Shown here: piece by piece, positions 1 to 9,400 of the stretch
How positions within the stretch are numbered: position 1 is the stretch's first letter
Layout: each line of letters starts with the position of its first letter
Origin: a virus
Direction: 5' to 3' (one strand)
Length of the DNA stretch: 64,000 nucleotides
IMG/VR virus record: IMGVR_UViG_3300042402_002641
Coordinates: 124,001-188,000 of that record
The notes under the pieces: model-generated
What the model was told of the DNA's origin: nothing
Seen by the model: only the letters and a program-made list of their open reading frames with translations
Database searches by the model: none
Position numbers and translations under genes: made by a program

Positions 1-1282
1 TTCGGAACTTGCGTATGTGTCCTTTGCGTATAGGTTCGCTGAGAAACAGACCGTAGAAGTTTTCTTCGCCTATGTCGTTGATCACTATCAACGCAGCTTC
101 ACCGAGGCTGTTGTTTTCCACTGAATAATAGATCTGCGGTACACCGCCCTGTTCTTCTCCACGGTCGTGTATGTATCTCAGTATTTCCCGCATGTGTTTG
201 ACCTGCTGCTGCACTGGAGTCTGGTTATGATGCCATTCTGCTACCTGAGTCATCGTAGGCATTTCATAGACCTGTATAGCACCATAATCTCCACCAGTGC
301 CTAGGCTGGGATCTAGAGCCACTAGATAAGTGGCCTTGTAGTCTACGTCCTTGTACCAGCGTGTCTGTCCCATGGTCATCACAGGATCTGAGCCGGCGAG
401 CTCAACCAGTTTCACAGAGTTGATTAGGGTTTCATCAAAAATCAAGAATTCGCATTCAAACTCACGGCGGAAACGTTCTTCACCAATTTTAGATCTTTCT
501 TGGTTGGCCCAGGCATCATCTCGATCTGGATGCTCCGACCAATGAGCTGTATATGAAGCAAATCCGTTTTGTCCTACATCAGCTTCGTTACCAAACTCAT
601 CAAATTTTTTGTTAGCCTCGGCCCATATCAACGCAAACTGATCTTCGTCTGAGTTTGGGGTTGATGTGATTATACACTTACCGCCAGTGGCTAGTGTAGG
701 GCTTAATGCAGTCCAGAATTCTTTGGCCTTTTCGGGAGGTTGCACGAACGCAAACTCATCGCAGTAGATCAATGAAAGAGATTTACCACGACCAGTGTTT
801 TCTGTTGTAGTTGTGGCCTGTATCCTAGCACCGTTGTCATATTCAATGGTGTTTCTATTATATGAATACACACCTGCACGTATGAAGTCTGGTAGATTTT
901 CGTAGCCAAATCGATATCTATCCATGATGTCTTTGGCACCTTCATATTTGTGGGCAGCTATCAATACCTGACAGTCTGGTATGAACATGGTGTACCAAAG
1001 CAGATAGCCAGTAGCACAGGTGGTCTTGCCCATCTGGCGAGGCAGCATGGCTATACACTGTCTATTGGTGTGTATGCTTTTTATCAATCTTTCTTGATAT
1101 TCGTAGGGTTCGAAATTAATAGCGCCACGAGTTGGATGCTGTATCTTTAAAAAATTGGTGCAGAAATACAAAGGTCCTGTAACAGGATCCAAGCAGGCTT
1201 CAAGATGCTTGACCTCATCCATTGTGTATTTGGTCTGAGCGTGAGCCTTTTTAATCAGTACGCCGTCGAGTGATTTTCCCAT
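1..1282 (-). CDS. gp17: Terminase large subunit TerL (gp17), 3' end cut by window
   Basis: This is the packaging motor ATPase/nuclease that pumps DNA into the prohead. The frame runs from an ATG at 1282 to the window edge, about 427 codons. Visible motifs are a Walker A (LPRQMGKTT, about residues 80-88), a Walker B with catalytic Glu (LIYCDEFAF, D175/E176), the coupling motif ITSTPN (205-210), and the start of the RNase H-like nuclease domain with its first metal-binding Asp (LVALDPSLG, D324, and D332 nearby). This order is that of T4 gp17. The start has no Shine-Dalgarno sequence but has a late promoter box 5 nt upstream. A terminator for the preceding gene lies just before that box. The missing part would be the C-terminal rest of the nuclease domain. 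Confidence 0.97.
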   Translation of the reverse strand, partial: MGKSLDGVLIKKAHAQTKYTMDEVKHLEACLDPVTGPLYFCTNFLKIQHPTRGAINFEPYEYQERLIKSIHTNRQCIAMLPRQMGKTTCATGYLLWYTMFIPDCQVLIAAHKYEGAKDIMDRYRFGYENLPDFIRAGVYSYNRNTIEYDNGARIQATTTTENTGRGKSLSLIYCDEFAFVQPPEKAKEFWTALSPTLATGGKCIITSTPNSDEDQFALIWAEANKKFDEFGNEADVGQNGFASYTAHWSEHPDRDDAWANQERSKIGEERFRREFECEFLIFDETLINSVKLVELAGSDPVMTMGQTRWYKDVDYKATYLVALDPSLGTGGDYGAIQVYEMPTMTQVAEWHHNQTPVQQQVKHMREILRYIHDRGEEQGGVPQIYYSVENNSLGEAALIVINDIGEENFYGLFLSEPIRKGHIRKFR

Positions 1283-1287
1283 ATGTT

Positions 1288-1295
1288 TATTTAAT
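1288..1295 (-). promoter_or_regulatory. T4-type late promoter box for terL
   Basis: On the minus strand the sequence reads ATTAAATA, then 5 nt, then the terL ATG. It fits the cyanophage late consensus NATAAATA with one mismatch. The very short spacer implies a leaderless or near-leaderless transcript. Confidence 0.6.
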
Positions 1296-1325
1296 GAAAA
1301 AAATAGGCTCCGGAGAGCCTATTTG
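1296..1325 (-). terminator. Rho-independent terminator
   Basis: A minus-strand hairpin has a 9-bp stem (AATAGGCTC / GAGCCTATT) and a TCCG loop, followed by a run of T. It sits just downstream of the 1341-2042 gene and just upstream of the terL promoter box, so it separates the two transcription units. Confidence 0.85.
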
Positions 1326-1340
1326 GATATGTAGATATAA

Positions 1341-2042
1341 TTAAGTTGTTGGCAGAGTGGTACCGTCTATAGCAGTCACTGTGACATCTGTGTGAGCTGC
1401 TTTTGGAGTAATGGGTGCTTTCACTGTCAATACTGCTTGTGTTTCAGCGCCTTGTGTTCCGTCATAGACTCTGTAACTCCTAGTGAATATGTCGCCTGCC
1501 CCAACTGCTGTACTAACATCGGTCACATAATCTTGATAGCCTTTGGTGATACCACGAACCACTAATTCTTCAATAGCCAACGCAGTTGTGCTGGTAGTAG
1601 TAGCTGAGCCTAATGTTTCGTGATCTGAATTTTTAGCAACACCACCTGTGGTTCTGCCTTCTGCGATCAAGAAATTTTGTACGTTGCCCAACACAAAGGC
1701 ATCTCTGTCATACTGCACGGTAAATGTTAGAGTAACTGTGACATCGTCTGCATTATCTAATGCGCTTGGGCCTGTAGATTCTAATTCTTCTATGTCTAAG
1801 ATTCTAAAATCACCACCACGACCTAGATTTTCTAAAATTCCTTGCCAGCGTAGATTGCCTCGCGCTCTGCGTTGACCGTTAGCTAATGTAGTGTTTTGTG
1901 TTGCAAATGCACTGCTGTCTCTGGTTTCTACACCGCCTGCATCTGTGTCAGCTGCTGTGCTGGAATATCCTGAGAGATCGATCACAACACGGTATAGGCC
2001 TGGTGTAAGTTGATTTTCGTTTTGTTGAAATCCTGATGCCAT
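1341..2042 (-). CDS. Putative virion structural protein
   Basis: This 233-residue protein is rich in Thr, Ala, Val and Asp, with alternating beta-strand-like stretches. It has no catalytic motif, signal peptide or membrane segment that I can see. Its ATG shares one base with the TAA of the upstream gene (TAATG), so translation is probably coupled. It is the last gene of the gp16-side late operon and is followed by a strong terminator before terL. I do not recognise a named T4 homologue. The position among head-completion and terminase genes and the beta-rich composition suggest a head or tail structural component, which is an inference. Confidence 0.75.
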   Translation of the reverse strand: MASGFQQNENQLTPGLYRVVIDLSGYSSTAADTDAGGVETRDSSAFATQNTTLANGQRRARGNLRWQGILENLGRGGDFRILDIEELESTGPSALDNADDVTVTLTFTVQYDRDAFVLGNVQNFLIAEGRTTGGVAKNSDHETLGSATTTSTTALAIEELVVRGITKGYQDYVTDVSTAVGAGDIFTRSYRVYDGTQGAETQAVLTVKAPITPKAAHTDVTVTAIDGTTLPTT

Positions 2043-2797
2043 TATTTCGCTCCTTTAGCTTCTGCCAACCGTTGCATGAGTTCTGCACGTATGCCGGCAC
2101 GTAGTTGTTCTTTGCTTTCATAAGCGCCAGCTGCCATAGGGTTGTCACCACGATATGGTTTGCCACTGAAACTTTTCTTTGGTCTGTTTAGATCATCACC
2201 TTTGTTCATCACATCGGCAACGGTCTTGTAGCCTGGCTCACTATCATCCACACTGTTGCCGAACGCTTCGTCTTTTTCTTTTTTCTCTGCGTCATGGTCA
2301 TCCATGTCGTGATCGCCGTCGTCATCTCGATCTAGAGTTTTGATCAAAGGCTTTTCGTCTGCATGATCTTTTTCATGTGCATCTAGATCTCCGCTGTCGT
2401 CATAGTCGCTGTCCATTTCTCCGCCTGGCATGTCATCATTGTCCGAGTCTAGATCAGGCAACATCTTTAACGGACCTTTGTCTAGATCTCCAAGACCACC
2501 TAGTGGAGGCATTCCCATAGGTTTGTCCATAGGCTCAATACTAATGCTTGGTGGCATCGTCGGTTTATCCATGCTGGGATTCACCTTGGTGACCAGTTTC
2601 ATCAATGACTCGATGTTGTCCATGCCTTGAGCATTTAGATTGATGCTCATTGTAGGTGGCGGTGTGTCTGGCTTTGGCGAAGTCATGCTCATTGGCGAAG
2701 ACATAGGCGGTGCCATTGGCGCATCCATGCCGCAACCTCCTTCATTGGTAGGTTGATCTAATTCACGCATGCGTGCCATTAATTGATTGAAATCCAT
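2042..2797 (-). CDS. Acidic, Met/Pro-rich hypothetical phage protein
   Basis: This 251-residue protein has three visible parts. The N-terminus is short and helical (MDFNQLMARMRELDQ). The middle is low-complexity: first Met/Pro-rich, then strongly acidic (about residues 115-175, dense Asp/Glu runs). The C-terminus is more conserved-looking and contains SGKPYRGDNPMAAGA, then a helix ending in basic residues. A Shine-Dalgarno AGGGAG lies 7 nt before the ATG. It overlaps the next gene by one base. Proteins of this style sit beside terminase and head genes in marine T4-like phages, and an acidic core or scaffold-associated role is possible, but nothing in the sequence proves a function. Confidence 0.75.
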   Translation of the reverse strand: MDFNQLMARMRELDQPTNEGGCGMDAPMAPPMSSPMSMTSPKPDTPPPTMSINLNAQGMDNIESLMKLVTKVNPSMDKPTMPPSISIEPMDKPMGMPPLGGLGDLDKGPLKMLPDLDSDNDDMPGGEMDSDYDDSGDLDAHEKDHADEKPLIKTLDRDDDGDHDMDDHDAEKKEKDEAFGNSVDDSEPGYKTVADVMNKGDDLNRPKKSFSGKPYRGDNPMAAGAYESKEQLRAGIRAELMQRLAEAKGAK

Positions 2798-2800
2798 GTA

Positions 2801-3367
2801 TTAACTCCCTAAGGCGCTTCGAGCACCTGCTTTGTCTTGTTTGCCCTTGGGCAGTTTGTATTCTACGTTGATGCCATCCTTCTTGCGATCTTTGGCAGCT
2901 TTGTTCAAATCTTTTAAGAAACTCTTGTTGAAATCATCACCAAAATAGTCTTTGTGTTTGATTTTTCCTGTGCCTTTTTCCATGTCCTGTTCATCTAACA
3001 GTGCATCTCCTGTAGGCTCATTGTCCATAAACAGCTGATCTATTTCTGTAGGTTCATTGCTACCACGCACACGGAAACAGTCTTCGGTGATGCCAGATCC
3101 TTTGATCATGTCAGTGATTTCCGGAGGAGTTACTGGGTATTCTGTAACCACTTCGAATACAGTGACTTCCATGTTGGACTTGCCAGGAAAATCTAACGGA
3201 AACTTTTGTATAGGTGTTGTGCTCATCTTTTCAAAGGTTACCACCTTGCAGCGTTCTAGCTTGGTCTTGAGACTTTCCTGAAAATTCTCAGGAATTTCGC
3301 CAGCAACCTTAACCTTGAAGCTGTAGATTTTTTTGTTTTCAGTGAGATATTCTTTAAAAGTTTTCAT
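2801..3367 (-). CDS. Hypothetical protein with capsid-targeting-like N-terminus
   Basis: This 188-residue protein begins MKTFKEYLTENKK. That closely resembles the capsid targeting sequence of T4 internal head proteins (MKTYQEFI-E type), with an L-T-E tripeptide that fits the gp21 protease cleavage rule (L/I-x-E). The body (about residues 15-100) is a mixed alpha/beta domain with TPIQKFPLDFPGKSNMEVTVFE. The C-terminal third is Lys/Asp-rich. I infer that it is carried into the prohead and trimmed there, but its mature role is unknown. No Shine-Dalgarno sequence is visible; a CATAAATA late box lies 5 nt before the ATG and overlaps the end of gp16. Confidence 0.78.
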   Translation of the reverse strand: MKTFKEYLTENKKIYSFKVKVAGEIPENFQESLKTKLERCKVVTFEKMSTTPIQKFPLDFPGKSNMEVTVFEVVTEYPVTPPEITDMIKGSGITEDCFRVRGSNEPTEIDQLFMDNEPTGDALLDEQDMEKGTGKIKHKDYFGDDFNKSFLKDLNKAAKDRKKDGINVEYKLPKGKQDKAGARSALGS

Positions 3368-3372
3368 ACTTG

Positions 3373-3380
3373 TATTTATG
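3373..3380 (-). promoter_or_regulatory. Late promoter box overlapping gp16 stop codon
   Basis: The minus strand reads CATAAATA, an exact NATAAATA match, then 5 nt, then the ATG at 3367. The TAA inside the box (3378-3376) is the stop codon of gp16. Confidence 0.75.
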
Positions 3381-3852
3381 CTTTTCCGCTTAATTTTTTC
3401 AGTAGCTCATTGCGGTCTGTGATCACATATGCTGCACCGTTGATCACTCCGTCCTGTTCATTGCCTGCGTCATTGTCTATTTTCAGCTTCTTCAGTTGTA
3501 GATCTACGCTTTTGAGTTTTTTATCTATTTTGTTGGTTTTAGCAGTAATAGCATTGCCCATCATGCTGGCAGCTACTTCGAATATACGACCAGCATAACG
3601 AACTTCTACGTTCATGCCTAGGTCCATGAGATCATCATAGGCAGCTTCTGCTTTTTTTGCCAGTTCATCCAGTTCTCGATCATCCAGCTCATCTAATTCT
3701 TTGATCTGCGGCAGGCCTCTGGTGATTTCTGCTACTCTACGATAGCTGTCATCTAGACTCTGCACCTGTTCATGCGTAGGTGCTTCGACTGGCGCTTCCG
3801 CTAGAGATTCGGTGGTTTCGAGATTCAACAATTCTTCAAGTCTTTTGGTCAT
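3376..3852 (-). CDS. gp16: Terminase small subunit (gp16)
   Basis: This 158-residue protein recognises or regulates DNA for packaging by TerL. Its length matches T4 gp16 (about 164). The layout also matches: a variable acidic N-terminus, a central helical coiled-coil (FEVAASMMGNAITAKTNKID followed by a KKLKS.DLQLKKLK stretch, about residues 88-125), and a C-terminal motif with AAYVITDRNELLKKL that corresponds to the FVGS/T-ELxxxL tail of phage gp16 proteins. It lies two genes from gp4 and is separated from terL by three genes, unlike T4 where 16 and 17 are adjacent. The identification rests on pattern and context rather than a catalytic motif. Confidence 0.82.
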   Translation of the reverse strand: MTKRLEELLNLETTESLAEAPVEAPTHEQVQSLDDSYRRVAEITRGLPQIKELDELDDRELDELAKKAEAAYDDLMDLGMNVEVRYAGRIFEVAASMMGNAITAKTNKIDKKLKSVDLQLKKLKIDNDAGNEQDGVINGAAYVITDRNELLKKLSGKA

Positions 3853-3859
3853 ATCGTAC

Positions 3860-4300
3860 TTATCTTCGTTTTGTGCCCTGATGGAAAATGTCTGTTTCGT
3901 TAATCACACGAAACTTGATGTTCTGTTGTTTGCACCAAGCATTAGCAGCTTCCCATTTGGCCATATTTTTTACATACTGCTGTTGATTGTATTGACTCTT
4001 ACCCACAGCTTCTCTGAAGGTGTGATTAGAAGGTTTTACCTCCACAACTTCTGCGTGTTTAGTACCGTTCTTATCTTGATATACAATAAAGAAATCTGGC
4101 ACATATATGGTACTGCGACCAGTTAATGGATCTCTATAAGGTATCTTGATGCTTTCGCTAGCCCAATTCTGTACGCCTGGATGTTCATCTAGCATTCTCA
4201 TGAACACAAACTCCCACGAGCTACGAGCCAATGGAGTTTTTAATCCCACATATTTGGCAGGATTTTTCATTTCAAATCGACCTTGTGCGAATTTGCCCAT
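3860..4300 (-). CDS. gp4: Head completion protein, nuclease-like (gp4/gp50)
   Basis: This 146-residue protein matches T4 gp4 in length and layout (FEMKNPAKYVG, then SSWEFVFMRMLDEHP). A PD-(D/E)xK nuclease-like core is visible: E29 in the helix, then YVPDFF, then the AEVVEVKP strand with Glu and Lys. T4 gp4 acts after DNA packaging to complete heads before tail joining. The ATG overlaps the TAA of the upstream 4300-4665 gene by one base, so translation is likely coupled. Confidence 0.93.
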   Translation of the reverse strand: MGKFAQGRFEMKNPAKYVGLKTPLARSSWEFVFMRMLDEHPGVQNWASESIKIPYRDPLTGRSTIYVPDFFIVYQDKNGTKHAEVVEVKPSNHTFREAVGKSQYNQQQYVKNMAKWEAANAWCKQQNIKFRVINETDIFHQGTKRR

Positions 4301-4665
4301 TATGCAGCTATGTTTCTAGTCTGATTAGGTTTAATATCTGCAGTTCTGAAACCTAAAAGGCTGGTAGGTACTCGATTGTTGTTTAGTATCTCACCCACTA
4401 ATTGGCTTAGGGTGTTTTTGTTCAATCCTGTAAGTGTGTCTAAGATCTGTGAAATGGGTGTAGAATCAATTTTTGCCTGTCGTAACAGAGTCATAGCCAC
4501 GGTAGCTGCTGCATCCGAATCAAAGCCTGCACCGGTAAAAAAACTCACAGCGGCCGTGACGTCGTTGGCTGCGAACTCTAGTGCAGCTTCGCCGTAGGTA
4601 TCAAAATACAGCTTGGTGCCTGCAGCACTATCTTGGATTTCAAATGAGGGTAGATTAGTTGCCAT
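4300..4665 (-). CDS. Small conserved virion-associated hypothetical protein
   Basis: This 121-residue protein is mostly helical and Ala/Asn/Thr-rich. Residues 25-65 resemble a compact helical repeat (AALEFAANDVTAAVSFFTGA). The C-terminus has RTADIKPNQT. No signal peptide or catalytic residues are visible. It sits directly after the gp48/54-like gene with almost no gap and one base overlap to gp4, so it belongs to the tail/head-completion operon. I do not recognise a T4 counterpart; a structural or assembly role is an inference from position. Confidence 0.72.
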   Translation of the reverse strand: MATNLPSFEIQDSAAGTKLYFDTYGEAALEFAANDVTAAVSFFTGAGFDSDAAATVAMTLLRQAKIDSTPISQILDTLTGLNKNTLSQLVGEILNNNRVPTSLLGFRTADIKPNQTRNIAA

Positions 4666-4666
4666 A

Positions 4667-5770
4667 TTACGCTACGTTTCCTGGATCAGAAGGAAAATCT
4701 CCTACTAATGGTCTTTGGGTCGCTGAGGTAGAAGGTGAACGATTAGCACTTTTAGGAAACACAGCTCCTACTACTCCACCTACGGTGCTGATAGCTGAGG
4801 AAATATTACCCGGATTGCTGAGTATATTAATAGCTTCAGATTTTAATTGGGCCGATGATAATGACTTGATATTTTTATAAGTGTTGATTGACGCTATCGC
4901 TGTGCTGAGAAATCCACCCGGACTGTCGAAGGCTGCGCCTGATCCTAGATTACCAAATATCTGTTCAAGGCCATCTAATACCCCACCTTCTCCGGTAAGT
5001 GTAGCAACACCACCGCCTGCTACTGATATAGGACTTGGTACTGAATCATAGTGCAGTGTTGCAAATCCTTTGGGACTATTATAGGCTACCTGACCTGCTG
5101 AATATTTCACTGATTCATACTCTAAAGTCATTGTGCTTTCTGCGAATTCGCTAGCAGAGTAATCCATGTTGCCATGGCTCCAAGTTTTAATTTTCGGATT
5201 AATCAATGTATAGCCCAGAAATCTTCTACGAGCCATGGTATAGATACTAACTGATTTGAAAAATCCAGCGGTAACGTCGTTGTCCATACCATATCGAAAA
5301 TTATCTTTTGGTGTATCAGCTGCACGATATTTGGTTTCAGAGTAAGCTGATTCTGGAAGTTGTCTATCGGCAATATAATATCCATAGTACACAGCCCACA
5401 TGGCACTGATAACTCCGGTAGCATCGTCATGCATGGTGATGTTTACTGGTTCGTAATTGAAATTTTTATAGATTATTTTTTTTCTATTGTACTGGTTTTT
5501 TACCACACTATCAAAATTATATTTGGGCAGTTCTGCAGTTTTTACAAGTAACCCAACTTCATCGTGATGTTTATTAGAAAATGCTGGAACTCGCATCACA
5601 TTTTTGTCTATCTCAAATCTTACATAGTAGTTGAACTTGGTGCGAGGAGCCAGCCGCATGTTGCCATCTATGAACAGCTTAGTGGCGTGACGCCAGTTTG
5701 CGCTCTGTCCTTTGGGAGTCAATAAGCCTTCGCCGACACCAGTGAGAAATCGTGTGAAATAGTTTGCCAT
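4667..5770 (-). CDS. Tail-tube-like baseplate protein (gp48/gp54 type)
   Basis: This 367-residue protein starts MANYFTRFLTGVGEGLLTPKG and carries a tail-tube-like domain at about residues 45-210. Landmarks are the strand pair VGLLVKTAELPKYNFDSVVK, then YNRKKIIYKNFNYEPVNITM, the same LP-[strand]-[strand] topology seen in gp19. T4 has two such proteins at the tube base: gp54 (320 aa, initiator) and gp48 (364 aa, cap). Length and gene position beside gp19 fit either; I cannot separate them by eye. The C-terminal third is Gly/Ser/Ala-rich and low in complexity. It has no Shine-Dalgarno sequence, and a CATAAATA box lies 5 nt before the ATG, preceded by the gp19 terminator. Confidence 0.82.
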   Translation of the reverse strand: MANYFTRFLTGVGEGLLTPKGQSANWRHATKLFIDGNMRLAPRTKFNYYVRFEIDKNVMRVPAFSNKHHDEVGLLVKTAELPKYNFDSVVKNQYNRKKIIYKNFNYEPVNITMHDDATGVISAMWAVYYGYYIADRQLPESAYSETKYRAADTPKDNFRYGMDNDVTAGFFKSVSIYTMARRRFLGYTLINPKIKTWSHGNMDYSASEFAESTMTLEYESVKYSAGQVAYNSPKGFATLHYDSVPSPISVAGGGVATLTGEGGVLDGLEQIFGNLGSGAAFDSPGGFLSTAIASINTYKNIKSLSSAQLKSEAINILSNPGNISSAISTVGGVVGAVFPKSANRSPSTSATQRPLVGDFPSDPGNVA

Positions 5771-5775
5771 ACAAA

Positions 5776-5783
5776 TATTTATG
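5776..5783 (-). promoter_or_regulatory. Late promoter box
   Basis: The minus strand reads CATAAATA, then TTTGT, then the ATG at 5770. It is an exact late-consensus match directly after the gp19 terminator. Confidence 0.75.
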
Positions 5784-5786
5784 TCA

Positions 5787-5815
5787 CAAAAAAAGCTCGA
5801 AATAATCGAGCTTTT
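5787..5815 (-). terminator. Rho-independent terminator after gp19
   Basis: On the minus strand a stem of AAAGCTCGA / TCGAGCTTT closes a loop of about 5 nt and is followed by a T run. It lies 17 nt downstream of the gp19 stop codon. Confidence 0.88.
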
Positions 5816-5831
5816 CTTGATACAGGGTTAA

Positions 5832-6482
5832 TTATCCCTGTGCTGTTGAAGCGCCTGTTACGGCTGCACCTAAAGTACGTCCTACTGCTGCACCAATACC
5901 ACCAATTGGGCTGGTAGCTGCTGCACCTGCTGCAAACTGTGATAGATTGTCGTAGGCGATAGTCAGTGCCACTGTCATGTGTTCATTGGTTGAATAGTTG
6001 GCATCGCCGTAGTCTGCGTTCTGCACGAAACATCCATAGAGTTCAAATGTTTCTAGAGTTTCTGGAACTAGTGTACCGTTACCACCGTCTAGGACTTCTA
6101 TGCGTGTGGTAAACTTGTAGTCAATACCTGAACGAGCGGATGCCTGTTCCATGAAATCATATTGTTTCTGGATCTGTTGTCCCACAAGTTTTTGTACTTG
6201 ACCGCTGGCATCATCACGTAAGGTCAATGTAATATTTTCCAGGGTGTATCTGCCAGCCAGTTTGACTTTGGAGTTATAGACATCTAGTGTCATTTCTTCA
6301 AATGACACTTTGGGTCTGGTCACGTCCTGTACCTGCTTGGTAAGTTCTGTGGCAGCGGCAACTCCAAAACCTAATAGTGTTACTCTAAAGCGATATTTTA
6401 ATTTAGGCATCAACAACACCTGGGTGCTGCCAGCTGCATTGGTTGTTGGGATACCTAAATTATTCAGTGATGTAATTGCCAT
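5832..6482 (-). CDS. gp19: Tail tube protein (gp19)
   Basis: This is the subunit that stacks as rings to form the inner tail tube. At 216 residues it is longer than T4 gp19 (163). The fold signature is visible: KYRFRVTLLGFG near residue 28, then VQDVTRPKVSFEEMTLDVYNSKVKLAG near 45-75 (the LP/RP-strand-strand arrangement), and ENITLTLRDD around 80. An Ala/Gly-rich C-terminal tail of about 30 residues is extra. A strong Shine-Dalgarno (AGGAGA) precedes the ATG. It directly follows gp18 and ends at a terminator, as in T4. Confidence 0.93.
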   Translation of the reverse strand: MAITSLNNLGIPTTNAAGSTQVLLMPKLKYRFRVTLLGFGVAAATELTKQVQDVTRPKVSFEEMTLDVYNSKVKLAGRYTLENITLTLRDDASGQVQKLVGQQIQKQYDFMEQASARSGIDYKFTTRIEVLDGGNGTLVPETLETFELYGCFVQNADYGDANYSTNEHMTVALTIAYDNLSQFAAGAAATSPIGGIGAAVGRTLGAAVTGASTAQG

Positions 6483-6484
6483 TT

Positions 6485-9400
6485 TTAAATTTCTCCTGTG
6501 TTCTTGACACGTAACGGAATGTAAATGAACTCAATAGCCTTCACAGGTTCAATTGCAATATCAACATACAATTCGTTGCGATCTATCCTTGACGGTGTGT
6601 TGTTACTTTCGTCACAGACAACCGCAAAGTCGTAGAGTGCTCTTAGTCCTACTAGTTCTAACAACAGACTTTCTACAGCTTGTTTGATTTCATCACGTGT
6701 GATTTTGTCATTAGGTTCAAAGATATACGGACGAGCCAACTTGTTCAATTGACTACGTAGATATACCACTAAACGTGCTACGTTGATACGATCTAGTGCC
6801 GACGCATTTCTTGCACGAGTCTTTTGACCATGTGCCACTAATCCTATTCCGTTGAAGAATGGAATTGGATTAACTTTTAGATCATACAAAGTATCCCGCT
6901 GTCCTTCATTTAGCGCAACTGTTTGGAACTCGCCTGTGGCAGCATCAATATAACCCACTGCTGTGGCATTAGTGATTCCACCTCGACGTGTTCCTGCCGG
7001 AGCAAACCATGGGAAGCTGACATTGTCACTGAGTGTGATAGTCTTCAACATCATATGGCTGGCTGGAACTACTGCAGGTGACCCAGCGAGGTCAGTGGTA
7101 AATCCGTTTGGATAGTAAACTGCACAGTACTCATCATAAGTTACGATACCATCATCACCGTTGTCAGTGACTAGATTAGCATTGGTACCCCATGTGGTCA
7201 ATGATGTAGCATCTGAAGCCAAACGCAACGGAGTGTCGCCTACCACAAACGCAGTAACACCGCGATCTATATTTAGGTTCACTAGATTGCTTAACAGTTC
7301 TGGATAACCAGGAGCAGCTATAATATTGAAGTTACGACGTTCTTCGTCACGTATCTCTTGGCTAGTGTCAACCACACTCTTCAAGGCCTGTGTTACAACC
7401 TTGCGCTGTGCTTTGCGACCAAATGATCCCGAACCATCTTCATTGTTACCTGACGCTGTGGTCCAACGATCGGTCCAATATGTTTCCATGCTTTCACCGC
7501 TTTGGAATGCTGAACCTGCGAGAGTCGCTGTGCCAGTTCTTGGATTGTCAGCAGTGGTATCAATGTAACTGTTTTGATACTGTTTGACGTTGCCACCACT
7601 TCTGCGTAGGTTCCATAGCAACATACCTTTGGGATATAATGCAGGATCCGGAGCATCTGGATCTAAGAAGTTGTTGGTAATTAGATCTTCTATGGTGCTG
7701 GCCACTGTTGAAGTACCTGCGGTATTCCAACGTGCATCTGCAAACAACACACCTTCTTCTGTGGTTTGATCTGCTTTGTCTACCAATTCCCAACGCTGTG
7801 CAAGATCAGCTATGTCACTTAGATTAGTGTTGTATCTGTAAATGGTTGGATAATTTTCAAGGTCTGCTGTGCTGATCCAAATATCGCCGTTGGCTGTGAT
7901 GCCGCTCTTGTACGGATTTGAAGCTGCAACTATAGGCAGATAGCCATTTCTTAATGTTGCTGTAGCTGCCTCATAGTAAGGTGCTGTGGAATGACGATAT
8001 CCTACCCAGGTGTTGCCGTTGTGTACCATTAGATCTACTTCTGAAAAATTAGGATTGTACCATAACTGTCCGTCTTGTGGTTCGTTTAATGGTGCATCAC
8101 CAGAAGCAGCAAATCTCGGATCTGTGGCTGCTAGAGGCTTCCAACCAGATGCTAAGTATCCGCCTACTGCAGATTGTGCTGCGTAGAAGTTTTCTGTACC
8201 TGCCAAGGTATCTATGTTGTAGGCAGTGAACATATTAGCAACTGCAGTGCCAGAACTATCTGCTAGCCTAAAATCACCACCTAGTGTATGACTGATAACA
8301 ACTCTATTCGACGTGGCACTGACTTCTGTCACTGAAGCCACAATGTTTGTGAATCCTGCTGCGTTGATAGCTGCTGCTATAAGATCTGCATCTGCACTGG
8401 TACCTACAGCGGTAAATGAAATGTTTTTAGCTGTGTCTAGTGCCAGCGTGGTCTTTAATGATTCGCTGATAGTAAATGTTTTAGCACCTGCTGAAATCGT
8501 ACCGGCTTTGATAATGTTACTAGTAATGCTGGTAGCTGCGCCAACACCAATGTTTCTACGCCACAGTCTAAATGTCGCTGTGGTAGGAGTCGTATCAAAT
8601 CCTGATGTTTCCTTGGCATTAGCCTGTGTGAACAACGCATCTTCTGCAATGCCTGCGCCGCCGCCGCTGCGATCTAGATAATATAGAGCTGCTGCAGTGT
8701 CGTCATATATTGGTGCTTCGTAGCTGACCCACGATAGTGTAGCTGAACTCCAACGCTTGGCTCTCCAACGAGCACCATTGTTAGGTTCTGTGGTTTTGAT
8801 CCATACGCTGCCTGAGGCTGCGCCGCCAACAGTATCTGTGTTTTCACTACGTTTGTAGCTAGGTATAGATGTATGAGGCTGCTGTGCTAGACGTGGGCTT
8901 AGATATACGCCTGCTGTGATACCTAGTGCGCTGAGAGCCGTGGTTCCGTCCTCAAGTAAAACACGACCGTCTGGGCCTGATGAATCACTAGGAGTGCCAT
9001 CAGCTGCTGAACGACCATCGGAATAGATATACAATCTGCCACTAATAGCCTGTGCGGTAACGCCTTGAATATTTGCAGCATTGATAGCTGTAGCTATTGC
9101 ACCAGTTGTTCCTGAACCACTGATTAGACTATTGTTGACATAAAAATTGTAGCTGACTGAACCACTTACTGCTGTACCGCTAACCACTGGCCAGCTAGCC
9201 GACCATTCGTTAGAACCTACTAGTACCCATTCGCCTGCATCGACAGCAGTTCCACCACCGCCAATACCGCCGTTACCTGCTGATTTGTAATAGATCCTTG
9301 CATATTCTTCTTCTGCACCAAATGAAGTGTCACCTTCTACTGTGCGGAAAACCACAGCATAGTCGCCGATCTGACCTACCGCTGCTTTAGGCGCATTGCC

